Assembly (NCBI GenBank): GCA_025464735.1
Contig: JAODMX010000534.1
Coordinates: 1-12,748, forward strand
Direction: 5' to 3'
From: Frondihabitans sp.
GTDB taxonomy: Bacteria > Actinomycetota > Actinomycetes > Actinomycetales > Microbacteriaceae
DNA: 12,748 nucleotides
Part shown: positions 1-5,947 of the stretch, one piece after another
How the letters are laid out: each line of letters begins with the position of its first letter
Position numbering within the stretch: the first letter of the stretch is position 1
Made by a program: the position numbers and the translations under genes
The notes under the pieces: model-generated
Database searches by the model: none
What the model was told of the DNA's origin: nothing
The model's input: only the letters and a program-made list of their open reading frames with translations

Positions 1-684
1 GAAGGCGAAGGCCTTGCTCATGGTGCGCGAGACGAGCAGCCGCGGGCGACCCGGGAGGAGCGCCAACGCGGACGGCTGGTCGTCCGGCATGAATTCCGCG
101 TAGGCCTCGTCGACGACGACGATGCCACGAGCAGCCTCGTAGGCAGCCTCGATCGTCTCGAGCGACAGCGGCGTTCCCGTCGGATTATTCGGCGCGCAGA
201 GGAACACGATGTCGGGATCGGTCCGTTCGATCTCCGCGACCACCGTGGCCGGGGAGAGCTCGAAGCCGTCGTCGCGGCGGCCTTCGAGCCAGGTCGTTCC
301 CGTGCCGCGCGTGATGATCGAGTGCATCGAATAGGTGGGAGGGAACCCCAGCGCGGACCGCCCCGGGCCACCGAACGCCTGGAGCGTCTGCTGGATCACC
401 TCGTTCGAACCGTTCGCCGCCCAGATCTGGTTTCTGTCGAGGCCGTGGCCGAGGTAGCCGGCAAGAGCCTCGCGAAGGGGTGTGAACTCGCGGTCAGGGT
501 ACCGATTGACCTGCACGACTGCGGCCGCGACGGACTCGACGATATCGCGAGCGACGTCCTCAGGGATGGGATGGGTGTTCTCGTTGACGTTGAGCTGCAC
601 GGGCACGTGCTTCTGTGGTGCACCATAGGGCGACTGACCTCGGAGGTCGTCGCGGATGGGCAGGTCGTCGAGTGAGATAGCCAC
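1..684 (-). CDS. hisC: Histidinol-phosphate aminotransferase, 5' part (3' end outside window)
   Basis: PLP-dependent aminotransferase that converts imidazole-acetol phosphate and glutamate to L-histidinol phosphate in histidine biosynthesis (cytoplasm). The 228 visible residues start VAISLDDLPIRDDLRGQSPY and carry fold-type I aminotransferase marks: LNVNENTHP near residue 35, WAANGSNEVIQQTL near 93-106, APNNPTG near 165 (the Asn contacts PLP), DEAYAEF near 194, and SRTMSKAFAF at the cut end, which contains the expected Schiff-base lysine. The start is GTG at 684. An in-frame TAA lies 12 bases upstream and no Shine-Dalgarno is visible, which fits a leaderless message. The C-terminal third or more is beyond the left edge. 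The close paralogue AroH/Pat type cannot be fully excluded from the fragment, but the N-terminus and the position next to the LysM gene and lexA favour hisC. Confidence 0.9.
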   Translation of the reverse strand, partial: MAISLDDLPIRDDLRGQSPYGAPQKHVPVQLNVNENTHPIPEDVARDIVESVAAAVVQVNRYPDREFTPLREALAGYLGHGLDRNQIWAANGSNEVIQQTLQAFGGPGRSALGFPPTYSMHSIITRGTGTTWLEGRRDDGFELSPATVVAEIERTDPDIVFLCAPNNPTGTPLSLETIEAAYEAARGIVVVDEAYAEFMPDDQPSALALLPGRPRLLVSRTMSKAFAF

Positions 685-697
685 GCGCCCATTTTAT
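684..697 (-). promoter_or_regulatory. Probable leaderless promoter of hisC
   Basis: On the minus strand TAAAAT (696..691, matching the actinobacterial -10 pattern TANNNT) is followed by six bases and then the GTG start at 684, so transcription would begin at or next to the start codon. No convincing -35 was found 17-18 bases upstream. The -10 lies inside an imperfect dyad, GCGCCCAT (685-692) against ATGGGGCGC (696-704) with one bulged G, which could be an operator. The leaderless reading is inference from spacing. Confidence 0.5.
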
Positions 698-797
698 GGG
701 GCGCCGGGTGCGGGTTACGCGGCGTACGCTCGGCCCTCTGCGCGGCCACGCGCCACTCGCGCAGTCTCGGCGGTCGAAGGGCGTCGCGGCCGCGGAT

Positions 798-859
798 GAA
801 GTACGAATTCGCGCACCAAGTACGGACTAGTTGTTACTTCGTGCGCGAAAACGTACTTC
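798..859. repeat. 25-bp imperfect inverted repeat with 12-base loop
   Basis: The left arm is 798-822 and the right arm 835-859. The arms are complementary at 22 of 25 positions: an AA/TT mismatch pair at positions 9-10 and one C/G difference at position 20. The loop (823-834) contains ACTAGT. AAGTACG occurs twice in the left arm (799-805, 818-824). CGTACTT occurs in the right arm (852-858), along with the related TACTTC (835-840), so four AAGTA-like half-sites lie head-to-head around a central GCGCAC/GTGCGC block. It sits between the stop of the LysM gene and the start of hisC, both minus. It could be a REP-like element, a multi-site operator, or an unusual terminator for the LysM transcript (no T-run follows). 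The identity is unknown. Confidence 0.85.
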
Positions 860-877
860 TTGCGGCTACGGGCGCGG

Positions 878-911
878 GACGCCGCCCTACCCCGCGGGCC
901 ACCGCGGCGTC
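878..911. repeat. 8-bp inverted repeat overlapping the LysM gene stop codon
   Basis: GACGCCGC (878-885) pairs perfectly with GCGGCGTC (904-911) around an 18-base loop that itself holds the palindrome CCCGCGGG. In the minus-strand transcript the hairpin begins at the stop codon (910-912). It has no following T-run, so it is at best a stability or transcript-end element working with the larger repeat just downstream. Confidence 0.45.
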
Positions 912-1404
912 AGCGGTCGTATTTGGTGGGGATCGCGAGCGACTGGCCCGCGACGATGCCCGAACCCGAGATGTTGTTGAGGGCGACGATGTCGGCCACG
1001 ACGTCGCGCGGGTCGGAGTTGGGGGCGACCTGCTCGGCGATCTGCCACAGCGTCTCGCCCGACGCGACGGTCACGTGTTCGAAGTGGACGTGGCCCGACG
1101 AGGAGGTGGCCGCAGCACCGCCGCCGTTGAGGGCCAAGGCAGCCACGATCGCGAGCATCGGCACGATGATGACGAGCGCCAGCACGCTGCGCCCGCGCTT
1201 CGTGATGTGGAGGTGCGTGCGGCCGCGCCGAGGCGCGACGGACGTGGCCGCGACTTCGAGGCCCTCGTGGGCGGCAGATGCCCCAGCAATGAGGCTCGCG
1301 TCGGGGGTGAAGTAAATGGCGCGACCGCGTGCAGGTGAGCTTGCGCGTGATCCGCCGCGCGTCGAACGTGAGGTGAGAGGGAAAGCCGTGATGGTGGCGC
1401 TCAT
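910..1404 (-). CDS. LysM-domain membrane protein, SOS-linked (ChiZ/YneA-like)
   Basis: 164-residue protein starting [10 protein letters not shown] at ATG 1404, chosen because GAAAGG lies about nine bases upstream. The longer in-frame ORF would start inside a hairpin with no ribosome binding site. Residues 1-70 are Arg/Ser/Ala-rich and probably disordered in the cytoplasm. Residues about 73-93 ([20 protein letters not shown]) form one membrane segment. Residues about 110-159 are a LysM peptidoglycan-binding domain ([13 protein letters not shown] ... IVALNNI ... VAGQSLAIP). Arg-rich tail, one membrane helix and external LysM, divergent from lexA, is the architecture and context of M. tuberculosis ChiZ (Rv2719c); B. 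subtilis YneA is similar. Those proteins are SOS-induced and block or delay division. Orthology, and any cell-wall hydrolase activity, is inferred; no catalytic domain is visible. A LexA box overlaps its predicted promoter. Confidence 0.88.
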   Translation of the reverse strand: MSATITAFPLTSRSTRGGSRASSPARGRAIYFTPDASLIAGASAAHEGLEVAATSVAPRRGRTHLHITKRGRSVLALVIIVPMLAIVAALALNGGGAAATSSSGHVHFEHVTVASGETLWQIAEQVAPNSDPRDVVADIVALNNISGSGIVAGQSLAIPTKYDR

Positions 1405-1450
1405 CGTGTTCAACCTTTCTGTCGATTGCCGGGGCTTCGAAACCCGGATG

Positions 1451-1494
1451 GTCTTCGTGCTCGGCACTCGGCCGGGACTGCCGAGCACGAAGAC
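1451..1494 (-). repeat. Perfect 16-bp stem-loop at the 5' end of the LysM-gene transcript
   Basis: GTCTTCGTGCTCGGCA (1451-1466) is the exact reverse complement of 1479-1494, separated by a 12-base loop (1467-1478). The arms are perfect over 16 bp. On the minus strand the hairpin starts within a few bases of the transcription start predicted from the -10 at 1508..1503, and ends about 47 bases before the ATG at 1404. It would therefore be the first structure in the mRNA leader. It could protect the 5' end, act as an attenuator, or bind a regulator as DNA. The function is unknown. Confidence 0.85.
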
Positions 1495-1495
1495 T

Positions 1496-1531
1496 TGTTC
1501 CGAACATATCTTCGAATTGTGTCGATTTCAA
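1496..1531 (-). promoter_or_regulatory. Promoter of the LysM gene, overlapped by a LexA box
   Basis: On the minus strand TTGAAA (1531..1526, -35) and TATGTT (1508..1503, -10) are separated by exactly 17 bases. This predicts a start near 1496. The LexA box at 1501-1514 covers the -10, so LexA binding should block RNA polymerase. Confidence 0.6.
1501..1514. promoter_or_regulatory. LexA-binding SOS box 1 (LysM-gene side)
   Basis: CGAACATATCTTCG matches the Gram-positive/actinobacterial SOS box CGAAC-N4-GTTCG with one mismatch in the right half. It overlaps the predicted -10 of the divergent LysM gene, an ideal place for repression. Confidence 0.75.
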
Positions 1532-1573
1532 GTACTTTTACCGATCTGAGGAGAAATATTTTCGCGACACACT

Positions 1574-1587
1574 CGAACATGTGTTTG
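1574..1587. promoter_or_regulatory. LexA-binding SOS box 2 (lexA side)
   Basis: CGAACATGTGTTTG matches CGAAC-N4-GTTCG with one mismatch (T for C). It overlaps the predicted -35 of lexA, consistent with lexA autoregulation. The two boxes start 73 bases apart. Confidence 0.8.
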
Positions 1588-1620
1588 TACGGAGATATCT
1601 GACCGGATACAGTTTCGATC
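1585..1620 (+). promoter_or_regulatory. Promoter of lexA
   Basis: TTGTAC (1585-1590) and TACAGT (1608-1613) are spaced by 17 bases, each with 4 of 6 consensus positions. The predicted start is near 1620, giving a leader of about 78 bases before the ATG at 1698. SOS box 2 overlaps the -35. Confidence 0.5.
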
Positions 1621-1697
1621 GGCAGGACGAGTCAAACAGGAGCCACCGACATTGGTGGGCGACGGCCAGGTCGAGGGCCAGTGAGGGCGGAAAACCT

Positions 1698-2405
1698 ATG
1701 AGCGAGGCGACCACGGCGACCGATGCCGGATCCGGGAGGCAGGTTGTGGATCCCCGCGATCGCAAGCCGCTCACGGCGAAGCAGACACTCATCATGAGTG
1801 CCATTCGAGCGTCGATCGCGAGCCGCGGCTATCCGCCGAGCATGCGCGAGATCGGTGATGCGGTCGGCCTTGCCTCGCTGTCGAGCGTGACTCATCAGCT
1901 CAACCAGCTCGAGCTCGCCGGCGCGATCCGCCGCGACCCGAATCGACCTCGTGCCCTCGAGGTCCTCCTCGAAGACCCCGACAAGCCCGCCGTCGAACCG
2001 ACCATCGTCCGCTACGACGATGACGACAACACCACCGCGCACGTTCCGCTCGTCGGCCGGATCGCTGCCGGCATCCCGATCACCGCCGAGCAGCAGGTCG
2101 AAGACGTGATGCCTCTGCCGCGCACGCTCGTGGGCAAGGGCCAACTCTTCATGCTGAAGGTGGTCGGTGAGTCGATGATCGACGCGGCGATCTGCGACGG
2201 CGACTGGGTGGTGGTGCGCGAACAGAACAACGCCGAGAACGGCGAGATCGTCGCAGCCATGCTCGACGACGAGGCCACGGTCAAGGTCTTCCGCCAGCGC
2301 GACGGCCACACCTGGCTACTCCCCCGCAACTCGAACTTCGAGCCGATCGTCGGTGACCACGCCCAGATCCTCGGCAAGGTCGTGGCGGTGCTCCGCTCGC
2401 TCTGA
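1698..2405 (+). CDS. lexA: LexA repressor, SOS regulator
   Basis: 235-residue LexA. It represses DNA-damage genes and cleaves itself when bound to RecA filaments. The N-terminal winged helix-turn-helix covers about residues 24-90 ([34 protein letters not shown] ... [11 protein letters not shown]). The C-terminal S24 peptidase domain contains the Ala124-Gly125 cleavage site in GRIAAGIPI, nucleophile Ser159 in VGESMID and general-base Lys196 in ATVKVF. All key residues are present and the length is normal for actinobacteria. The start [10 protein letters not shown] at 1698 has a GAGGGCGG ribosome site about ten bases upstream. The longer in-frame ORF would begin at GTG 1581 inside the SOS box, so it is rejected. 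The upstream LexA box indicates autoregulation. The gene is convergent with metE across a shared terminator. Confidence 0.97.
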   Translation: MSEATTATDAGSGRQVVDPRDRKPLTAKQTLIMSAIRASIASRGYPPSMREIGDAVGLASLSSVTHQLNQLELAGAIRRDPNRPRALEVLLEDPDKPAVEPTIVRYDDDDNTTAHVPLVGRIAAGIPITAEQQVEDVMPLPRTLVGKGQLFMLKVVGESMIDAAICDGDWVVVREQNNAENGEIVAAMLDDEATVKVFRQRDGHTWLLPRNSNFEPIVGDHAQILGKVVAVLRSL

Positions 2406-2421
2406 ATTCGCGACAGTCCCA

Positions 2422-2456
2422 AAATGGCCCCTCGGACAGGATCCGGGGGGCCATTT
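2422..2456. terminator. Bidirectional intrinsic terminator between lexA and metE
   Basis: AAATGGCCCC (2422-2431) pairs with GGGGCCATTT (2447-2456). The inner CGGA (2433-2436) pairs with TCCG (2442-2445), with one T-G wobble between (2432/2446) and a 5-base loop. This gives a 15-bp stem flanked by short A and T runs on both strands, as expected for a terminator serving convergent genes. A weaker 5-bp hairpin (2470-2484) lies between it and the metE stop. Confidence 0.85.
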
Positions 2457-2497
2457 CTGGACAGTCAGCGCCGCTGCCGGCGGCTAGAGAGAGAAGC

Positions 2498-4825
2498 TCA
2501 CGCAGGCTGGGCGGCAGCTGCGCGAGCGCGACGTGCGGCGTCGACCATTACGGTCAGCGACGGCACAACCTCGGCGTAGCCACGGGTCTTGAGCCCGCAG
2601 TCCGGGTTCAGCCACAGCTTGTCGAGCGGCACCGAAGCCGTGGCCCGTGAAACGGACGCCTCCATCTCGGCGGACGAGGGCACGCGCGGCGAGTGGATGT
2701 CGTAGACGCCCGGTCCGACTCCGCGGGAGAACCCGACGCGAGCGAGGTCGTCGACGACCTCCATGCGCGAGCGCGCCGCCTCGATGCTCGTCACGTCGGC
2801 GTCGAGGGCATCGATGGCCGTGATGACCGTGCCGAACTCGGAGTAGCAGAGGTGCGTGTGGATCTGCGTGGCCGGGACGACGCCGGAGGTCGCGAGCCGG
2901 AACGAACGCGTCGACCAGTCGAGGTAGGCCTCGTGATCTTCCGCCGCCAACGGCAGGAGCTCGCGCAGAGCCGGTTCGTCGACCTGGATGATGCCGATAC
3001 CCGCCGCTTCGAGGTCCGCGACCTCGTCGCGCAATGCCAGAGCAACCTGATCGGCCACCGAAGCGAGCGGGAGGTCGTCACGAACGAACGACCACGCAAG
3101 GATCGTGACCGGGCCGGTCAGCATGCCCTTGACCGGCTTCGGGGTGAGTGATGCCGCGTACGACGTCAGATCGACGGTCATCGGCTGCGGCCGCGACACG
3201 TCTCCCCAGAGAATGGAGGGTCGCGTACAGCGAGTGCCGTACGACTGGACCCAGCCGTGCTCCGTCGTGTCGAAGCCGTCGAGCTGCTCCGCGAAGTACT
3301 GCACCATGTCGTTGCGCTCAGGCTCGCCGTGAACGAGCACGTCGAGTCCGGCCTCCTCCTGCACGTCGATGACACGCGCAACCTCGCGGCGCAGCAGCGC
3401 CTCGTAATCGGCACCCGAGAGGTCACCACGCGCGGCAGCGGCGCGGGCGCGTCGCACCTCGACGGTCTGGGGGAAGGAGCCGATGGTCGTGGTGGGCAGG
3501 AGCGGCAGACCGAGCGACTTCGCCTGCGCTTCATCACGAACGGCAGCGGCGACGCGACGCGTGTCCTTCTCCCCGACGGCGGCAACTCGCTCACGGATGG
3601 TGGCGTCGACGACGCCGGCGTGCGCGGCCCGTCGAGTACGAGCATCCTGGGCTTCCTGGACCTCGGACTCGACCGCCTGGCGGCCTTCGCCGATCCCGCG
3701 CGCCAGGGTGAGAACTTCGCCGACGCGCTGGTCGGCGAACGCGAGCCACGAGCGGAGCTCCGGGTCGAGTTTCGTCTCGAGGGCGACGTCGTGCGGCAGG
3801 TGCTGCAACGAGGTCGTGGTCGTGACGGCGACGGGCGCCGACACTGCTCCGGCGAGGCTCTCGAGCCGATCGAGAGCGCGGCTCAGATCTGTGCGCCAGA
3901 TGCTCCGGCCGTCGACGACACCGCCGACGAAGGTGGTCGACGAAGGAGCCGAGGCGAGATCGGGCAGCGCGCCGCGAACGAGATCGAGACCGACGGCTTC
4001 GACACCGGCGGAGGCGATCGTCGCGGCAGCGGCACGTGAGTCACCGTACGAGAGCGCGACGAACAGCTGCGGACGGTCGGCGACCGCAGCCAGCGTCGCG
4101 TAGACACGACCGGCGACCGCGACGAGGGTGTCGCGATCGGTGGCCAGGTTGTCGCTGACGAGAGCGGGCTCGTCGAACTGGACCCACTCGGCTCCTGCGC
4201 TCTTCAGTTCGTTGAGAAGCTGCACGTAGACGGGGACGAGCGAGTCGATCAGGTCGAGAGGCGCGAAGCCCGCGGGCGCGTCGGTCGCGGCGACGCTGAG
4301 GGCGAGCAGCGTGACTGGTCCGACGACGACGGGGCGCGTGACGTAGCCGTCAGCAGCCGCCTCACGGACACGGGCGGCGAACTCGTTGCGAGCCAGACGG
4401 AAGGTCTGGTCGGGGCCGATCTCGGGCACGAGGTGGTGGTAGTTGGTGTCGAACCACTTCGTCATCTCGAGCGGACCGTTGGTCTCGTCGCCACGCGCCA
4501 GGAGGAATTCCGTGTCGCGGTCAGCGGTCTCCGCTCCGAACCGCGTCGGGATCGCACCGACGGTGAGCGCCGCGTCGAGCACCTGGTCGTAGAAGGAGAA
4601 GTCTTCTGGGATGCTCGAGTCCGTGCGACCGAGGCCGAGCTCGGCGAGGCGGGCACGACGGACGGAACGCAGAGCGCGCGCGCTCTCTTCGAGTTCACCG
4701 GCCGTGGTCTTGCCCGACCAACGGCTCTCGATGGCGCGTTTGAGTTCACGATTCGAGCCCACACGGGGGTACCCGAGGATGCTCGCTCGCGGGAAGGAGG
4801 TGGGGGTGCTGCTGTCGGTGGTCAT
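2498..4825 (-). CDS. metE: Cobalamin-independent methionine synthase
   Basis: 5-methyltetrahydropteroyltriglutamate-homocysteine S-methyltransferase, 775 residues, the last step of methionine synthesis in the cytoplasm. It has the usual two TIM-barrel halves. The N-terminal barrel begins SILGYPRVGSNRELKRA (about 15-31). The catalytic C-terminal barrel begins near LPTTTIGSFPQT (443-454). The zinc ligands are all present: His658 and Cys660 (THLCYSEF), Glu682 (TSIEAAR) and Cys743 (NPDCGLKTRGY). The proposed proton-donor His711 (DIHSPR) is kept, as are HGEPERNDMVQYF (499-511) and DEPAL. The ligand spacing equals that of E. coli MetE with a constant offset of 17. The ATG at 4825 overlaps the metF stop as ATGA and lacks a strong Shine-Dalgarno, so translational coupling to metF is likely. 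Normal length, no lesion. Confidence 0.98.
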   Translation of the reverse strand: MTTDSSTPTSFPRASILGYPRVGSNRELKRAIESRWSGKTTAGELEESARALRSVRRARLAELGLGRTDSSIPEDFSFYDQVLDAALTVGAIPTRFGAETADRDTEFLLARGDETNGPLEMTKWFDTNYHHLVPEIGPDQTFRLARNEFAARVREAAADGYVTRPVVVGPVTLLALSVAATDAPAGFAPLDLIDSLVPVYVQLLNELKSAGAEWVQFDEPALVSDNLATDRDTLVAVAGRVYATLAAVADRPQLFVALSYGDSRAAAATIASAGVEAVGLDLVRGALPDLASAPSSTTFVGGVVDGRSIWRTDLSRALDRLESLAGAVSAPVAVTTTTSLQHLPHDVALETKLDPELRSWLAFADQRVGEVLTLARGIGEGRQAVESEVQEAQDARTRRAAHAGVVDATIRERVAAVGEKDTRRVAAAVRDEAQAKSLGLPLLPTTTIGSFPQTVEVRRARAAAARGDLSGADYEALLRREVARVIDVQEEAGLDVLVHGEPERNDMVQYFAEQLDGFDTTEHGWVQSYGTRCTRPSILWGDVSRPQPMTVDLTSYAASLTPKPVKGMLTGPVTILAWSFVRDDLPLASVADQVALALRDEVADLEAAGIGIIQVDEPALRELLPLAAEDHEAYLDWSTRSFRLATSGVVPATQIHTHLCYSEFGTVITAIDALDADVTSIEAARSRMEVVDDLARVGFSRGVGPGVYDIHSPRVPSSAEMEASVSRATASVPLDKLWLNPDCGLKTRGYAEVVPSLTVMVDAARRARAAAAQPA

Positions 4826-5745
4826 ACGAGTTCCCGTTCGGTGGAGGCGACTGCTACGTCGCGGGTGATGGAGGAGGCGGACGTGGAAGGAGTGGAAGTG
4901 GACGAGCCGAGGTCGGCGAGCACGCGGAGGACGGGCTCGGCGAGGTTCAGCGTGTAGAAGTGGATGGACGGTGCGCCGGCTTCGAGGAGCGCGCGCGAGA
5001 CGGCGACGGCGTGCGCGACGCCGATGTCGAGGGCGTCGTCCTTGGTCGCCGCGGCCTCGAGTTCCGCCTCGAGAGCGGCGGGAGCGCTCGTACCCGCGAG
5101 TTCGGCAACCCGGCGGAGACGCTGAGCGGACGCGACCGGCAGGACCCCGGGCACGATCGGGATGGTGATTCCGTAGGCCCTGGCCCGAGCGACGTAGCCG
5201 GCGTAGTCATCGGCGGTGAATTGCACCTGGGTCAGTGCCCGCGTGGCGCCGGCCTGCTGCTTACTGAGGAGAAGTTCGAGATCGCGCTCGAGTCCACCAC
5301 CGGAGGGGTGGCCCTGCGGGAAGGCAGCGACAGCGATCTCGAAGGGCGTGCCGTCGGCGGCGAGCACGTCGTGGGCGATCGCCACGAGATCGGAAGCCGT
5401 GACGTCGCCGGATCCGGCGCTCGGATCCACCCGCGGCGGATCGCCGCGCACAGCGAGCACCTGACGAACGCCCTGATCGCGCAGTTCGCGCACCCGGGCA
5501 TCGAGCTCGTCGCGCGACTTTCCCCAGGTCGTGACGTGGGCGAGAACGGGAACCTCCACGCTGACCGAGACATAGTCGACGAGGTCGGCCGAATCAGAGG
5601 CGCTCGACCCATCGGCGCCCGAGGTCACGGCGACGAACGACGGGCCGTGCTGAGCGAGCCGGTGGACGCTGTGCCCGAGGGCCAGAGCGGCCGCGGATGA
5701 GCGCGCCGGATAAACCTCGACGGAGAAGGGAATGGGGGCAACCAC
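4822..5745 (-). CDS. metF: 5,10-methylenetetrahydrofolate reductase
   Basis: FAD-dependent reductase making 5-methyl-THF, the methyl donor for the adjacent MetE. 307 residues from GTG 5745, close to the usual 290-300. The start was chosen because FSVEVYPARS, the counterpart of the family FEFFPP strand with catalytic Glu (Glu10 here), lies just inside. An ATG at 5817 would add unrelated leader sequence. Other family marks: VTTWGKSRDEL (71-81), LAVRGDPP (97-104, the Asp that binds FAD), AAFPQGHPSGG (140-150; more often YPExHP), TQVQFTADDY (172-181), IPIVPGVLPV (195-204) and IHFYTLN (261-267). The last about 27 residues are a Ser/Thr-rich tail. A purine run, GAAAGAAAGAGA, precedes the start inside a small hairpin. 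It is the first gene of a two-gene operon with metE. Confidence 0.93.
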   Translation of the reverse strand: MVAPIPFSVEVYPARSSAAALALGHSVHRLAQHGPSFVAVTSGADGSSASDSADLVDYVSVSVEVPVLAHVTTWGKSRDELDARVRELRDQGVRQVLAVRGDPPRVDPSAGSGDVTASDLVAIAHDVLAADGTPFEIAVAAFPQGHPSGGGLERDLELLLSKQQAGATRALTQVQFTADDYAGYVARARAYGITIPIVPGVLPVASAQRLRRVAELAGTSAPAALEAELEAAATKDDALDIGVAHAVAVSRALLEAGAPSIHFYTLNLAEPVLRVLADLGSSTSTPSTSASSITRDVAVASTERELV

Positions 5746-5892
5746 GGTGGGTCTCTTTCTTTCGAGACGAACCGGTGCGCGAGAGCCTCCCAGTCGAAAA
5801 TGGGCAGCCCGACACACCGAATGGAACGACCAGGAAGGTCTCGGTGCGAGTGCCGGGCTCGGCTTGTCGCTGTCGTCATGACCTCTGACGAC
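5746..5892 (-). promoter_or_regulatory. Structured, unassigned 5' leader of metFE
   Basis: Reading toward metF, a 7-bp stem (5892-5886 with 5878-5872, loop of 7) is followed by a long nested stem. In the nested stem GCCCGGCA (5858-5851) pairs with TGTCGGGC (5814-5807), CACCGA (5846-5841) with TCGGTG (5820-5815), and GACC (5840-5837) with GGTC (5831-5828). A competing three-way junction is possible: CAGCGACA (5872-5865) with TGTC-GG-GCTG (5814-5805), enclosing a GCCG/CGGC hairpin (5863-5852). Just before the start, GTCTC (5768-5764) pairs with GAGAC (5755-5751), placing the purine-rich ribosome site in the loop and stem. The 5' part (5883..5861) recalls the start of SAM-IV riboswitches, but the closing strand and a GGCAACC segment were not found, so no class is assigned. 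Confidence 0.5.
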
Positions 5893-5947
5893 GTGACCAC
5901 GACAGTACGCGAGTTGTCACGCGAGAGCCACCATGTGACGCCGTGTT

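Noticed and set aside
798..859. tRNA gene or CRISPR repeat at the inverted repeat
   Set aside because: No cloverleaf or anticodon arm, no repeated spacer pattern, only one symmetrical unit.
796..1338. Plus-strand ORF beginning at ATG 796, running through the inverted repeat and antisense to the LysM gene
   Set aside because: No ribosome site, starts at the edge of the inverted repeat, Arg/Ala-rich antisense translation, and overlaps a well-supported gene.
1581..1697. lexA start at GTG 1581
   Set aside because: It falls inside the LexA box and upstream of the predicted transcription start; ATG 1698 has a ribosome site and gives normal length.
2470..2484. Separate metE terminator hairpin (GCCGC/GCGGC)
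   Set aside because: Only 5 bp and no T-run; the much stronger stem at 2422-2456 serves both genes.
5746..5817. metF start at ATG 5817
   Set aside because: It would add 24 residues unlike the family and would lie in the structured leader; GTG 5745 gives the expected N-terminus.
5861..5883. SAM-IV riboswitch upstream of metF
   Set aside because: Only the 5' segment looks similar; the closing strand and the GGCAACC-like core were not found, so the class cannot be claimed without a covariance search.
5746..5947. Cobalamin riboswitch upstream of metFE, expected because MetE is B12-independent
   Set aside because: No recognizable B12 box or conserved core segments were seen on the minus strand.
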